Part shown: positions 13,054 to 21,145 of the stretch, piece by piece
Layout: each line of letters begins with the position of its first letter
Position numbering within the stretch: the stretch's first letter is position 1
Origin: a virus
Reading direction: 5' to 3' (one strand)
Virus record (IMG/VR): IMGVR_UViG_3300044970_002549
Span: 27,158-91,157 of that record
DNA: 64,000 bases
Position numbers and translations under genes: made by a program
The notes under the pieces: model-generated
Told to the model about the DNA's origin: nothing
Seen by the model: the letters and a program-made list of their open reading frames with translations, nothing else
Databases searched by the model: none

Positions 13054-13297
13054 TGTCGTTCTCCTTGGATACTATTCTTGTAGTATCCGATGTTTCAACC
13101 ATATCGTCAAGTACCCCGCCATTGTGGCGAAGAATATGATTCATGCACTCCACATGAATCCCTGTTCCGGCAGAGAACATTCTAATTTCTCCGAGTGGAA
13201 GAAAGTTCCCCCTCTTGACGCGCGTTGTTGATCGATTTGGGCAGTTTTGGTAGGAGCAACCGCCGTCGCCCGGATAATGAAGTGCTGGATTACCCAT
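13046..13297 (-). CDS. Small Cys/His-containing protein (83 aa)
   Basis: Residues about 14-19 (CSYQNC) and a later HVECMNHILRH stretch could together bind one zinc ion: CxxxxC plus Cys/His. A 'PNRSTTRVKRG' basic loop between them may contact nucleic acid. Family not recognised. Overlaps the HNH gene by 8 bases. Confidence 0.65.
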   Translation of the reverse strand: MGNPALHYPGDGGCSYQNCPNRSTTRVKRGNFLPLGEIRMFSAGTGIHVECMNHILRHNGGVLDDMVETSDTTRIVSKENDNE

Positions 13298-13583
13298 GCA
13301 TACCCTCCAAATACTTCCTAAGCAGAGGCTTCCACTTTTTGGATGACTCTGTTTTTACTCTGTGGTGGAACCCGCAAAGGACCACTAAATTACCAATCGT
13401 ACTAGGTCCACGTTTGCCGAATCCGGCATTGTCAACATGGTCAAGCTCCAACGAGATCGTTGTCCCTGAGCCAAATTGGCTGCCGCACTGACTGGGCATT
13501 CCGATTCGCGGGCCAACACAGGTCTTGTCGCGCTTCATGACCGTAAGCCTAAGCTCTGGCGTTACCGGGTCCTTATGTGACAT
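13290..13583 (-). CDS. Compact HNH endonuclease
   Basis: A 97-residue HNH protein: an early Cys (RDKTCV), then ISLELDHVDN carrying the catalytic Asp-His, NLVVLCGFHHRVK with the Asn, Cys and His of the fold, and a basic C-terminal helix. Such small HNH proteins in phages can nick DNA at packaging sites next to terminase or serve as restriction or homing nucleases. No terminase gene is next to it here, so the role is open. Confidence 0.8.
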   Translation of the reverse strand: MSHKDPVTPELRLTVMKRDKTCVGPRIGMPSQCGSQFGSGTTISLELDHVDNAGFGKRGPSTIGNLVVLCGFHHRVKTESSKKWKPLLRKYLEGMHG

Positions 13584-13600
13584 GACAGGATTCTATCACA

Positions 13601-14734
13601 TCAGATTTCCCCGTGCAACCTCATGTTTTCTACGATTCTGAGGCCAATCCACTCAGCAACCAGGCTGGCCACCCCGTTTCCGCAAGCATCTGCTCGTACT
13701 GTTTCATTGGTTCTGTCAAGAAGTGGGTGCTCCATGCACGCGCCTCCCTGGATTAGGTGCTGACCAAAGACGCCAGACGAAGAGAACGCAGTTAGCGTGC
13801 TGTACGCACCGTCCTCTGTCCAGCGTTCGAAGAATCCGTTGTTCTGGCTGCGCTCAATCTTCCTGAACATCCTGAGCTCTGGTCCGTTGGAGTTTGGAAG
13901 CTCTATGATTTGGTGCGTTTGACGTGTAGACGTCGGAATCCTTTGACGAGTGTGTGCCCGTCCGGCCACCCCATTAGGCGCTCCATCTCCAGTGTAGTCA
14001 GTCTTCGCAAAATCAAGCGCTGCTGGTCGATGGTCTCGAGAATCTTCTGGTGGAGGTCCGGCGTAAAGCCGATCTTCGGACCATTGGGTGTACTCACGAC
14101 CGAGCGCCCAAGGTAGTTCTGGGCCTCCTCTCGCGTCAAGAAGAACCTCGCCGGCGCGAGCGGTTCCAAGATGTCCAAGAAGGAAGACTCGACGGCGCGG
14201 CTGCGGCACTGGCCGCCGTCCCCCATGCAGTTCACAGCTTCCGGCGCTCGACGCATCAATAGTTCGCCACGAAACGCCATACCCGAGTTCGTCCATTTCC
14301 TGGAGGAGTCGCCCCATGTCTCTTCCTTGATTTGATGTGAGGAGTCCCGGGACGTTTTCGAGAAGAATCCATTCTGGTGCAAAGGACTCAACGAGGTTGA
14401 GGAACGAGAACGCGAGGACCGAACGCTCACCTGTAAACCCCTTTCTCTTCCCTGCCGAACTTAGGTCTTGGCACGGGAAGCCAGCTGACCAAAGAGTAGC
14501 ACCTTGCCAGGCTTCTCCAGTTTTTTGGGTGCTGACTGTTGTAATGTCGCCAAGGTTTTTTAGGTGTGGCCAGCGCGCAGCAAGCACCGCAGATTGATAT
14601 GCAGAATTTTCGCACATGGCAACGGTAGTCCATCCAGCAGCCTCGAGGCCTAGGTCTATTCCGCCGACACCGCTAAATGTGGAGAAGTGGCTAAGACTTT
14701 TTACCGCGCTTTTTCTTTGGCTTTTTCTCATCAA
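13601..14734 (-). pseudogene. DNA cytosine-5 methyltransferase with disrupted frame
   Basis: In the main 377-codon frame lie motif I (FSGVGGIDLGLE, about 20-31), motif IV with the catalytic PCQ (about 87-89), motif VI (ENVPGLL, about 126) and motif VIII-like PQPRRRVFLLG, then at the far end the motif X-like GNGVASLVAEWIG. Motif IX (RRLTTLEMERLMGWPDG) is instead encoded in another frame, open over 13903-14430. Intact protein would need one frame change at about 14050-14130 and a second near 13910-13960. This is either two sequencing or assembly indels or a recently inactivated gene. An intact enzyme would methylate cytosines, likely to evade restriction. Confidence 0.75.
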
Positions 14735-14834
14735 GTTCTATTGTATCATCTGAAATCGGCATCGGTCCTGATGCCCGCAAAACTTTGCATGGCATGCAGA
14801 AACACGGCTGCCTGTGATAGAGCTTGTCGGCCAT
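14691..14834 (-). CDS. Tiny Cys-containing protein (47 aa)
   Basis: ATG 14834 overlaps the portal stop as TAATG; 47 codons end at TAG 14693-14691. The N-terminal part holds CFCMPC, a compact Cys cluster, and the C-terminal part is Lys-rich (KKPKKKRGKK). A metal-binding, DNA-contacting peptide is plausible. It overlaps the methyltransferase start by 44 bases, so translation is coupled to the portal. Confidence 0.55.
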   Translation of the reverse strand: MADKLYHRQPCFCMPCKVLRASGPMPISDDTIELDEKKPKKKRGKKS

Positions 14835-16993
14835 TAGCTTTTTTCGCGGGCCTCAACCTGGCGCATGATCTTTCCAGACCACGACTGACCTGGGTTTCCG
14901 CCCCAAAGCGCCCATGCAATTCTTCCGGCTGATGGGTACCCGGTTTCGCCTTGTGACCATCCCTCGCCCTGTTTGTCGACTTCGTGTCGGGCAAGATAGG
15001 CTCGCATCTTGCGCACCCTCGCAATAGTCATCTTGTTTCCCGTAAGCATTCTGGCAGTAACTTGGCCAGGGCCAATCCCTCCGCGGCCAAACTCTTCTCG
15101 CCAATCAAGTCCTCTGCGCGCTTCGGCCTGAACCGACGATGGCACGTTAAGGTTGATTCCGGAATAGTCAGCGGCCTTATGGGCTTGCTTTATGTCTTCC
15201 GGAGAATGAACGTTTCTCACCCCAACAGAGCGGTATGCATCTCTTGCGGCGGCATCATTCTCAACCGCCTCGACAACATTTCCAAGCTCTTTCATAACTT
15301 TTGACATCTTGTACTTCTTGAACTGAAGACCAGCACCGGCAGGGAAGTCACTCATGTACAGCTCGTCGTGAGGAACATCATTTGCATCAAGCCAGTCCCT
15401 TGTTTCTTCAAGGCGCTTGGTGGATCTGGCACTGATGATAACGATGCGGTGGGTCTCAGACTTTCTTTGAAGATAATCGACCACCGACTCGTTTGGCTCA
15501 TCCGAACCGTCGCTGATTGTTAGGGTTCCGTCAATGTCGCTGACAATAATCGGGTCTCCGGCATCCTTGGAGCTCTGTGACTGGGCTGCCTCCTCTGGCG
15601 TGTTGTCTTCAACCATTCCTTCGCCCTGGTCGGGAGAAGGAACTCCTTGCGGCTGGTTTGCGCTAGGTGGATTGCCTCCATCTGGGTCGTCTTCAGGGCC
15701 CTCTACGATGTTCTCCAAATACTCAAGATAAAGACTCATCGGCATGTAGCCTTGCGGTGTTGGAAGCCAGATCTGCTCGCCCATTTCGCCAACCCCGTCT
15801 TGCCCACGCTCTCGAAGCGCGTCGTTCAGTCGGAGCCACGGTAGCCCGGCAAGTGCCTGCTTGTAGTAAGAAGACATTTCTGTCTGCGTCTGCCGGCCCA
15901 TGTCGGTATAGGCAAAGCGAAGGTTTTCGTCATAGCGCCATACGATTTCCCTTGTGATGTACTCGGCAATCAAATCAAGAAGCGGCGCAATGCCGACGTC
16001 CTGCGTGAATGCAGCCCCAACGTCTGCGGTGCTGCGGTTCACATCAAATCCAATACCGATGTCCTGCGGCTGAACGCCGAATACCGCGCAGATCTTTCGG
16101 GCAAGGTAGACCTGCCACTCCATGAACTGCATGTCGCGGTTAGAAGACGCAAGCGGCATCCACTGCATGCCCTTGCCGCCACCGGTAATTGCTATTTGGC
16201 TTCGTCCTGCAATTTCTGCGTCCCAATATGCGCGGAATGAATCTACTTGGTCCGCACGAACGCCCTCGCCAAGATGCAAAACGCCTGGTGGAGCTGCTGC
16301 CATGACTGCTTTTGCATTGTATGCCGCTGCCGCCAAGTCTGCCTCAATCGTTTCGGAGAGAACTTCTAGGGGCGAGAGGCCAAGCGGTGAGTAGGTGACA
16401 GGGTTGGAAATAATTACAATGAGTTCTTTATTAAGGAATCGTGCAACCTCTCTTCCATCGTCATCAAACTCGAAATACCTAGGGGCTTCGGGGTCGCTTC
16501 CGTCCCACCCTGAATCGAATACGATTCTTGCGGCGTCCTTGCTGTGAATGGCTGCAATCGGCTTGTTGCTTGTTCCGATTCTTCCGCCGTTGGTGGTCTC
16601 TACCTCAATCGCACCCTGGTCAAGCACCAGAATGTCCTCGATAACAGGCTCAATTAGGGAGCGCCACGACTCCATCTTTTGATTTGGCTTTCTGAGCAAA
16701 TCCTTGACTAGTGCAACCTTGCGTGCATTTACTGGGCTGTCTGAGTCCATTGCAACAATGTCCCATTTCGCTCGGCTGACCTGAGTCCTCCGCAGGTTGA
16801 TGGCGGCTCTAATCCATGGGTTGTTTCGGGACCACCTGCGAAGCTGCTGGGTGCTTCGCTTCGCATGATGCGTTACGCCAGCCACACCCCTGGCATATGG
16901 CGCGGAGTCGTATTCCGGAACAGTTGTGATTGCATTGGCGACTATATCGCCGCCACCAAAGAGTCGGCTGAGAAATGAGCGGCGCTCTGCCAT
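14834..16993 (-). CDS. Portal protein fused to a HAD phosphatase domain
   Basis: 719 residues. The first 450 resemble HK97-type portal proteins: the N-terminal 'RSTQQLRRWSRNNPWIRAAIN' and 'SPLGLSPLEVL', 'ICAVFGVQPQDIG' and the wing/stem pattern. The portal forms the dodecameric DNA channel of the capsid. A Pro/Gly linker leads to a HAD domain at about 478-625: DIDGTL (motif I), ISAR (motif II), KKYK (motif III) and ENDAAARDAY (motif IV). This resembles phage polynucleotide kinase 3'-phosphatases. The last 90 residues hold ARHEVDKQGEGW and PSAGRIAWALWGG, a domain seen at the end of other phage head proteins. Transcribed away from the capsid genes, which is unusual. Confidence 0.85.
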   Translation of the reverse strand: MAERRSFLSRLFGGGDIVANAITTVPEYDSAPYARGVAGVTHHAKRSTQQLRRWSRNNPWIRAAINLRRTQVSRAKWDIVAMDSDSPVNARKVALVKDLLRKPNQKMESWRSLIEPVIEDILVLDQGAIEVETTNGGRIGTSNKPIAAIHSKDAARIVFDSGWDGSDPEAPRYFEFDDDGREVARFLNKELIVIISNPVTYSPLGLSPLEVLSETIEADLAAAAYNAKAVMAAAPPGVLHLGEGVRADQVDSFRAYWDAEIAGRSQIAITGGGKGMQWMPLASSNRDMQFMEWQVYLARKICAVFGVQPQDIGIGFDVNRSTADVGAAFTQDVGIAPLLDLIAEYITREIVWRYDENLRFAYTDMGRQTQTEMSSYYKQALAGLPWLRLNDALRERGQDGVGEMGEQIWLPTPQGYMPMSLYLEYLENIVEGPEDDPDGGNPPSANQPQGVPSPDQGEGMVEDNTPEEAAQSQSSKDAGDPIIVSDIDGTLTISDGSDEPNESVVDYLQRKSETHRIVIISARSTKRLEETRDWLDANDVPHDELYMSDFPAGAGLQFKKYKMSKVMKELGNVVEAVENDAAARDAYRSVGVRNVHSPEDIKQAHKAADYSGINLNVPSSVQAEARRGLDWREEFGRGGIGPGQVTARMLTGNKMTIARVRKMRAYLARHEVDKQGEGWSQGETGYPSAGRIAWALWGGNPGQSWSGKIMRQVEAREKS

Positions 16994-16996
16994 GTC

Positions 16997-17218
16997 TTAC
17001 CTTCCTGACTTGCTGCGCTTCACGGCTGACCAGAAGATGTCGTCTGTCATGCGTCGGTTAATAATGTCCTGCATTTGTGCTTTTGTGCAAGAGACGACCC
17101 GTCTACCACCGCGATATCCTACCGTATATTGTATCAGGTACTTACCCCACCATGACGCCACGACGGTAGTTCCGTCCTCAAAGTCAACTTCTATTGTCCC
17201 ATCAACACCGGGAATCAC
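16997..17218 (-). CDS. Small orphan protein (73 aa)
   Basis: Residues 1-45 form beta strands (TIEVDFEDGTTVVASW, YLIQYTVGYRGG), possibly an SH3-like barrel, followed by a helix KAQMQDIINRRM. It lies just before the portal gene, four bases from its start, and overlaps the zinc protein upstream as ATGA. It may be a portal or head accessory protein. No family recognised. Confidence 0.65.
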   Translation of the reverse strand: MIPGVDGTIEVDFEDGTTVVASWWGKYLIQYTVGYRGGRRVVSCTKAQMQDIINRRMTDDIFWSAVKRSKSGR

Positions 17219-17640
17219 TCCAGAATGTCCTCTTCAATTCCCTCTATGGCGTCTTGATCCTTAAACATCTGCTCTATGTCAAGCTGATGCTTGCGCTGTT
17301 GGGGGACAGATCTTCGTGCCTTGTGGAGATCTTGATAGCACCACTTACAAACATTATATCTTTTCTGGCCCTTTGCACGCGGAACCATTGGCTCCGGGGT
17401 AAGCTCGGTAATAAGATGCTGGTCTTCTGGTCCGGCCATAATTCCGCACGATGCGCACTGTGGGTGAGAGCGCTTCAGTTTCTGATATGACTCTAGGACC
17501 GGGGTGATTGTTTTGTGCAGGCGTATAAGGGCAGACGCAAGCTCCCGCACCTCCTTGCCGCGTTCACGGATTTCTGAGCAAAGAGTACATTTAAGCGCGT
17601 CGTCGTCAAGTCCATGGTGCTGGTGTCCTAAATCGCTCAT
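17215..17640 (-). CDS. Zinc-binding protein (141 aa), possible HNH-like
   Basis: First gene of the leftward operon. It contains CTLC near residue 18, CASC near 63 and CKWC near 99, with His residues (QHLI, DLHKARR) between. The CASC...H...CKWC spacing recalls McrA/HNH-type zinc frames seen beside packaging genes, but the catalytic HNH triad is not clear. ATG 17640 is chosen over 17670 because the longer form lies at the transcription start of the predicted promoter. Confidence 0.6.
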   Translation of the reverse strand: MSDLGHQHHGLDDDALKCTLCSEIRERGKEVRELASALIRLHKTITPVLESYQKLKRSHPQCASCGIMAGPEDQHLITELTPEPMVPRAKGQKRYNVCKWCYQDLHKARRSVPQQRKHQLDIEQMFKDQDAIEGIEEDILE

Positions 17641-17670
17641 ACTTACATGGTAGCAGTAAACACCAAACAC

Positions 17671-17699
17671 AAGATAAAAGATTTATTGTAGAATGTCCA
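17671..17699 (-). promoter_or_regulatory. Promoter of the leftward replication/portal operon
   Basis: On the - strand TGGACA (17699-17694), 17-base spacer, TATCTT (17676-17671). The +1 would fall near 17664, leaving a short leader to ATG 17640. The -35 overlaps an ATGTCC motif shared with the divergent promoter. Confidence 0.55.
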
Positions 17700-17804
17700 C
17701 ATATTGTCCGCGTGATGCTTTGTTTGGTAAAGAATCCTAAACATTCATCATTGTATTCGATGTGTCTCTATGTCCATCTTGTGATATTAGAGATTATTAT
17801 TGTA

Positions 17805-17857
17805 TTGACGCGGCCGTCATCGGACATCAATATGTCCGGGTACCTAGGGAGGTCATT
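17805..17857 (+). promoter_or_regulatory. Promoter and operator-like palindrome of the structural operon
   Basis: TTGACG 17805-17810, 17-base spacer, CAATAT 17828-17833. A perfect inverted repeat, CGGACAT / ATGTCCG with a CAAT centre (17821-17838), covers the -10 and would let a dimeric repressor block the promoter. The ribosome site AGGGAGG precedes the GTG at 17858. Confidence 0.6.
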
Positions 17858-19594
17858 GTGGATTTTAAAGTCTTTACAAACGCCCTTAAGGCGTATGAGG
17901 GGCCAAATGGCGACCTCTTTGTTACCGGCACAACCTCATCGACAATCAGGGATCTGCACGGCGATGAGATGACTCTAAATGCCATTCGCACGATGGCCGA
18001 TACCGCAAAGCAGAATATGACGATCTTCTTGAACCATAACTATATGGTTCCCGAAGATCTTTTCGGCTCGGTTACTGATGCACGAGTTGTAAAGCGCTGG
18101 GACAGCGAAGCCGGTTTCGAGGTGTACGACCTTGACATTGACGTACTTGTCTGCAAGGAAGACGAAAACCCAGAGGCCATGCGGGCATACAAGGCCATTA
18201 AGCGCGGGGTAAAGCTTGGGCTTTCTATTGGCGCGCGTGTGGATAGGGTCTCAAAGAAGAAAGACGCAAGCACTGGTGAGGACACGTATGTAATCGACTC
18301 CGTAAAGCTTATGGAGGCCTCAGTAGTCGGAATTCCGGCTAACCAGCGCTCATACCTACAGAATGCCGTCAAGAGCCTCAAGGCCGCCGAGAAGTCGGGG
18401 GATTTTGAGATCTCTGAGAAAGCTGCCCCTGATTCGGTGCGTGAAGGCGACTTTGTTTCATGGGGCTCAAGCGGCGGGACTGCTCGTGGTCGCGTTGAAC
18501 ATGTTATGCGCGAGGGCACTCTGGGAGTTCCTGATTCTGACTTCAAAATTGAAGCCACACCGGAAGATCCAGCTGCTCTTATCCGAATCTGGAGGCCAGA
18601 AGGAGACAGCTGGCAGGAGACCGACAAGCTTGTCGGGCACAAGGTTTCTACGTTGAACAAAATTGAATCTTTGAAGTCTATCGTTGAATCCGTCTTGGCA
18701 GGTGACCAGGAACTGGAAACACAGCGGTCATCGCAGCCTTTTGCTTCTTTGGCCCAGGAAAGGTCTGAGTCGGAGTCGACTGAGACGTCAAAGGCCCAAG
18801 AAGCGGGCGATACTGAAGGAGAAAATATCGTGGGAGACACTGAGAAGGCTACCCGGGTGACCGTCACTGTCACGCAAAGCGACGACAAGGAGACGAAGAA
18901 GCCGGAAGTTAATGAAAACACCCAGGATGAAGCTGTTGCAGCCGAGTCCGATGTCGCCAAGTCTGAGCAGGAAGCCCCTGCCGAGGAGACGCCAGCAGTC
19001 GATGCCACCCCAGAGGTGGAGCCGGTTGCCCCAGAGGCTGAACCTGCGGTAGAGGCACCTGTCGAGACTCCCGTTGAGGAGTCGGCTGCGCCAGTCGCGG
19101 AAGAGGTCAATGCAGCGCACGAGGCCCTTCAGGCCCTTGGCGCCGTACTTGTCCACGCAAGCGCCGACGAGCGCGCGCAGATCTTGTCAAAGGTTGCAGC
19201 GTTCGCAGATGGCGAACCAGCAGCTGAAACCGAGGCCGAAGTAGCCGAGGTTGTTGTCACCGAGGGTGAAGCAGATGCCGTTGAGGCGCCTGAGGTCACT
19301 CTGGAAATTGTTGAGGCCAAGGGCCTTGACGAAGTAACTGCCATCGCCAAGTCTGCGCTGGATGCAGCCTTTGCGGCACAGCAGGAGGTCAGCGCGATCA
19401 AGTCGCAGCTCACCGAACTGGTTGCCCAGAAGGCCAAGGTCGAGTCTGATCTTGCGAAGGCGCTTGATGTCGTCGGTCGATTGATGGATCTTCCATCGGG
19501 TCGAAAGGCATATTCGAGTGCATCCGTAAATTCTGGGACGAAGGCCCCATGGCTTTCGCCCGTAATCCAGCGCATGCTGGACAGCCAGGAGTAA
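17858..19594 (+). CDS. HK97-type prohead protease with scaffold-like extension
   Basis: 578 residues from GTG 17858, chosen because AGGGAGG precedes it and the longer frame (17762) starts before the predicted +1. The N-terminal 170 residues are a Herpesvirus-type serine protease: catalytic His60 in FLNHNY and Ser123 in LGLSIGAR. A Tudor-like module at about 195-265 (REGDFVSWGS, GRVEHVM, LVGHKVSTL) follows. Residues 300-560 are Glu/Ala/Val-rich and then coiled-coil, like a scaffold. The protein probably assembles as an internal core, matures the capsid and digests itself. Directly followed by the capsid gene. Confidence 0.85.
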   Translation: MDFKVFTNALKAYEGPNGDLFVTGTTSSTIRDLHGDEMTLNAIRTMADTAKQNMTIFLNHNYMVPEDLFGSVTDARVVKRWDSEAGFEVYDLDIDVLVCKEDENPEAMRAYKAIKRGVKLGLSIGARVDRVSKKKDASTGEDTYVIDSVKLMEASVVGIPANQRSYLQNAVKSLKAAEKSGDFEISEKAAPDSVREGDFVSWGSSGGTARGRVEHVMREGTLGVPDSDFKIEATPEDPAALIRIWRPEGDSWQETDKLVGHKVSTLNKIESLKSIVESVLAGDQELETQRSSQPFASLAQERSESESTETSKAQEAGDTEGENIVGDTEKATRVTVTVTQSDDKETKKPEVNENTQDEAVAAESDVAKSEQEAPAEETPAVDATPEVEPVAPEAEPAVEAPVETPVEESAAPVAEEVNAAHEALQALGAVLVHASADERAQILSKVAAFADGEPAAETEAEVAEVVVTEGEADAVEAPEVTLEIVEAKGLDEVTAIAKSALDAAFAAQQEVSAIKSQLTELVAQKAKVESDLAKALDVVGRLMDLPSGRKAYSSASVNSGTKAPWLSPVIQRMLDSQE

Positions 19595-19598
19595 AAAA

Positions 19599-20831
19599 AT
19601 GAGCGAACTTAACGAAAAGTTGCAGGAAGTGCAGAAGGGTCTGGATGACCTCGGCACTGCCCCGCACCTTGTTGGCCGTGTTGCCGACGAGAACCTCGAT
19701 GTTGCCGAGGCCTATGCGACCCAGCGCGAACTTCGCAAGAAGTTCTCAAAGATGAGCCGCACTGAGCTTGGCGAGATCCTTGACATCCAGGCAGCCCGCG
19801 AAGGCGGGAAGCAGGCTTCTTCGGACGTTCTTAACCGCCTTGCGGTTGCGAACCCGAACATTGCCAAGCTTCTTGACTCGACGGGTGGCACGGCTCTTAT
19901 CCGTCAGGACCTTGAGCCAATTCTTTACGCTTTGTTCGTGAAGAAGTTCCCATTCTTTGAGCGCCTCCGCAAGGAGCCTGCAAACGGCCTCGTGCATGCG
20001 TTCAATCAGCAGACCGCCTATGGCGATGCGGTGTTCCAGACTGAGACCGGAACGGTCACGGACGACACGAACACCTATAGCCGAGCAACGACCAACGTGG
20101 CCGTTCTCGCAACCCGCCGTGGCATTACGCTCAAGAGCCAGTTTGCGATCACGCAGGGCGGCGCTCCAGGGCAGCAGGGTCTTTCGACCGAGCTTGAGGG
20201 TGGCGTTGTTGCCATTGCCGCAAAGCTCCAGAAGACGCTCTTCCAGGGTAACGCTGACACTACGACGAACGCAGGTACGGCAACTGAGCTTGGCGCTTAC
20301 GACGCTAACGGTTTCACCGGTCTCCGCAAGCTCCTCGGAGCAGGGACTGGAACGGCCCAGATCGTCAACAAGGGCACGGCTGCCTATCTCGCAACGATCA
20401 ACAACAATGTTGCCAGCATTTTGAATGCCGGTGGCAACCCGTCAGCGATCCTTTGCTCGCCAACGGACTATGCTGGCCTGGTGAATGAGCTGACGAACCT
20501 CGTCCGCTATAACGCACCTGCCCAGACGGCCCAGAACGCCGGCGCGACCTTCGGGTCAGTCGTCACGGCTGCTGGTGAGCTCCCGATCCTTGCCGTCCCT
20601 GGTGACAGCATTGGGTCGTACACCCTTAGCTCGGTGGACTACCGCGATATGTACGTGGTAGACGAGTCAGTTTGGTCGATGCCTTACCTCGGTTCGGACT
20701 CGATCACTACGCTCGAAATTCCGGTTGGAACGAACGGTTCCCTTTCACGCCTTTACATCATGTACTGCATGTATGGTCTGGCGAGCAAGGCCAACAAGTT
20801 CAACGGGAAGATCCGCGTCACGGTCGCGTAA
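19599..20831 (+). CDS. Major capsid protein (HK97 fold)
   Basis: 410 residues, directly downstream of the protease with ribosome site CAGGAG. The N-terminal 100 residues are helical and charged, like the delta domain removed during maturation. The body has the HK97-type pattern: GTALIRQDLEPILY before the N-arm, QTAYGDAVFQTETG in the E-loop region, spine-helix segment TELEGGVVAIAAKLQ, and C-terminal P-domain/A-domain strands. The family is assigned from length, context and pattern. A cleavage site near residue 95-105 is likely but cannot be placed exactly. Confidence 0.88.
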   Translation: MSELNEKLQEVQKGLDDLGTAPHLVGRVADENLDVAEAYATQRELRKKFSKMSRTELGEILDIQAAREGGKQASSDVLNRLAVANPNIAKLLDSTGGTALIRQDLEPILYALFVKKFPFFERLRKEPANGLVHAFNQQTAYGDAVFQTETGTVTDDTNTYSRATTNVAVLATRRGITLKSQFAITQGGAPGQQGLSTELEGGVVAIAAKLQKTLFQGNADTTTNAGTATELGAYDANGFTGLRKLLGAGTGTAQIVNKGTAAYLATINNNVASILNAGGNPSAILCSPTDYAGLVNELTNLVRYNAPAQTAQNAGATFGSVVTAAGELPILAVPGDSIGSYTLSSVDYRDMYVVDESVWSMPYLGSDSITTLEIPVGTNGSLSRLYIMYCMYGLASKANKFNGKIRVTVA

Positions 20832-20853
20832 GCGATTCGTTCGTAGGTTTTGT

Positions 20854-20892
20854 GAAGGGGGGCGGGGGAAACCTCGCTCCCCTTTGCTTTTG
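20854..20892 (+). terminator. Attenuating terminator after the capsid gene
   Basis: AAGGGG and CCCCTT arms with inner GCG/CGC, followed by TGCTTTTGG. A partial terminator here would raise capsid expression relative to downstream genes. Confidence 0.5.
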
Positions 20893-20900
20893 GTGAATAT

Positions 20901-21131
20901 ATGGCCAAGCGAAGAAAAAACAGGAAAATACCACACCACGAAGTAATGGCAAAGAAAGCAATTGCCTATGCTATTGCGCAAAACCCTGAATATTTGGTAG
21001 AAATTCACTGGGAATACGGCAAGGCAATCATGCTTTCCGACGGAGCATCCATTCAATTTGAGGATGGGAGAGCCAGAATTCCACTCCGCCTCCTTTCGGA
21101 GGTTGAGCAGTACGGGTGCAAGCGCATCTAG
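20901..21131 (+). CDS. Small basic protein after capsid (76 aa)
   Basis: The N-terminus is Lys/Arg-rich (MAKRRKNRKIPHH), followed by an alpha/beta body with EIHWEYGKAIMLSDG and RIPLRLLSEV. It has no family I recognise. Position between capsid and connectors suggests a head decoration, minor head or head-completion role. The start has only a weak GGTG ribosome site after the attenuator. Confidence 0.65.
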   Translation: MAKRRKNRKIPHHEVMAKKAIAYAIAQNPEYLVEIHWEYGKAIMLSDGASIQFEDGRARIPLRLLSEVEQYGCKRI

Positions 21132-21145
21132 CAAGGAGAATCATT

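Noticed and set aside
13903-14430. 175-codon - strand frame as a separate gene
   Set aside because: It holds only motif IX of the methyltransferase and lacks a proper start, while motifs I-VIII and X are in the other frame. It is better explained as a displaced part of the same gene.
17762-17857. Longer protease start at 17762
   Set aside because: It precedes the predicted +1 and lacks a ribosome site, whereas GTG 17858 follows AGGGAGG and matches the family start.
18040-19110. 356-codon - strand frame opposite the prohead protease
   Set aside because: Ser/Thr/Ala-rich low-complexity translation produced by the Glu/Ala-rich codons of the real gene on the other strand; no ribosome site or family.
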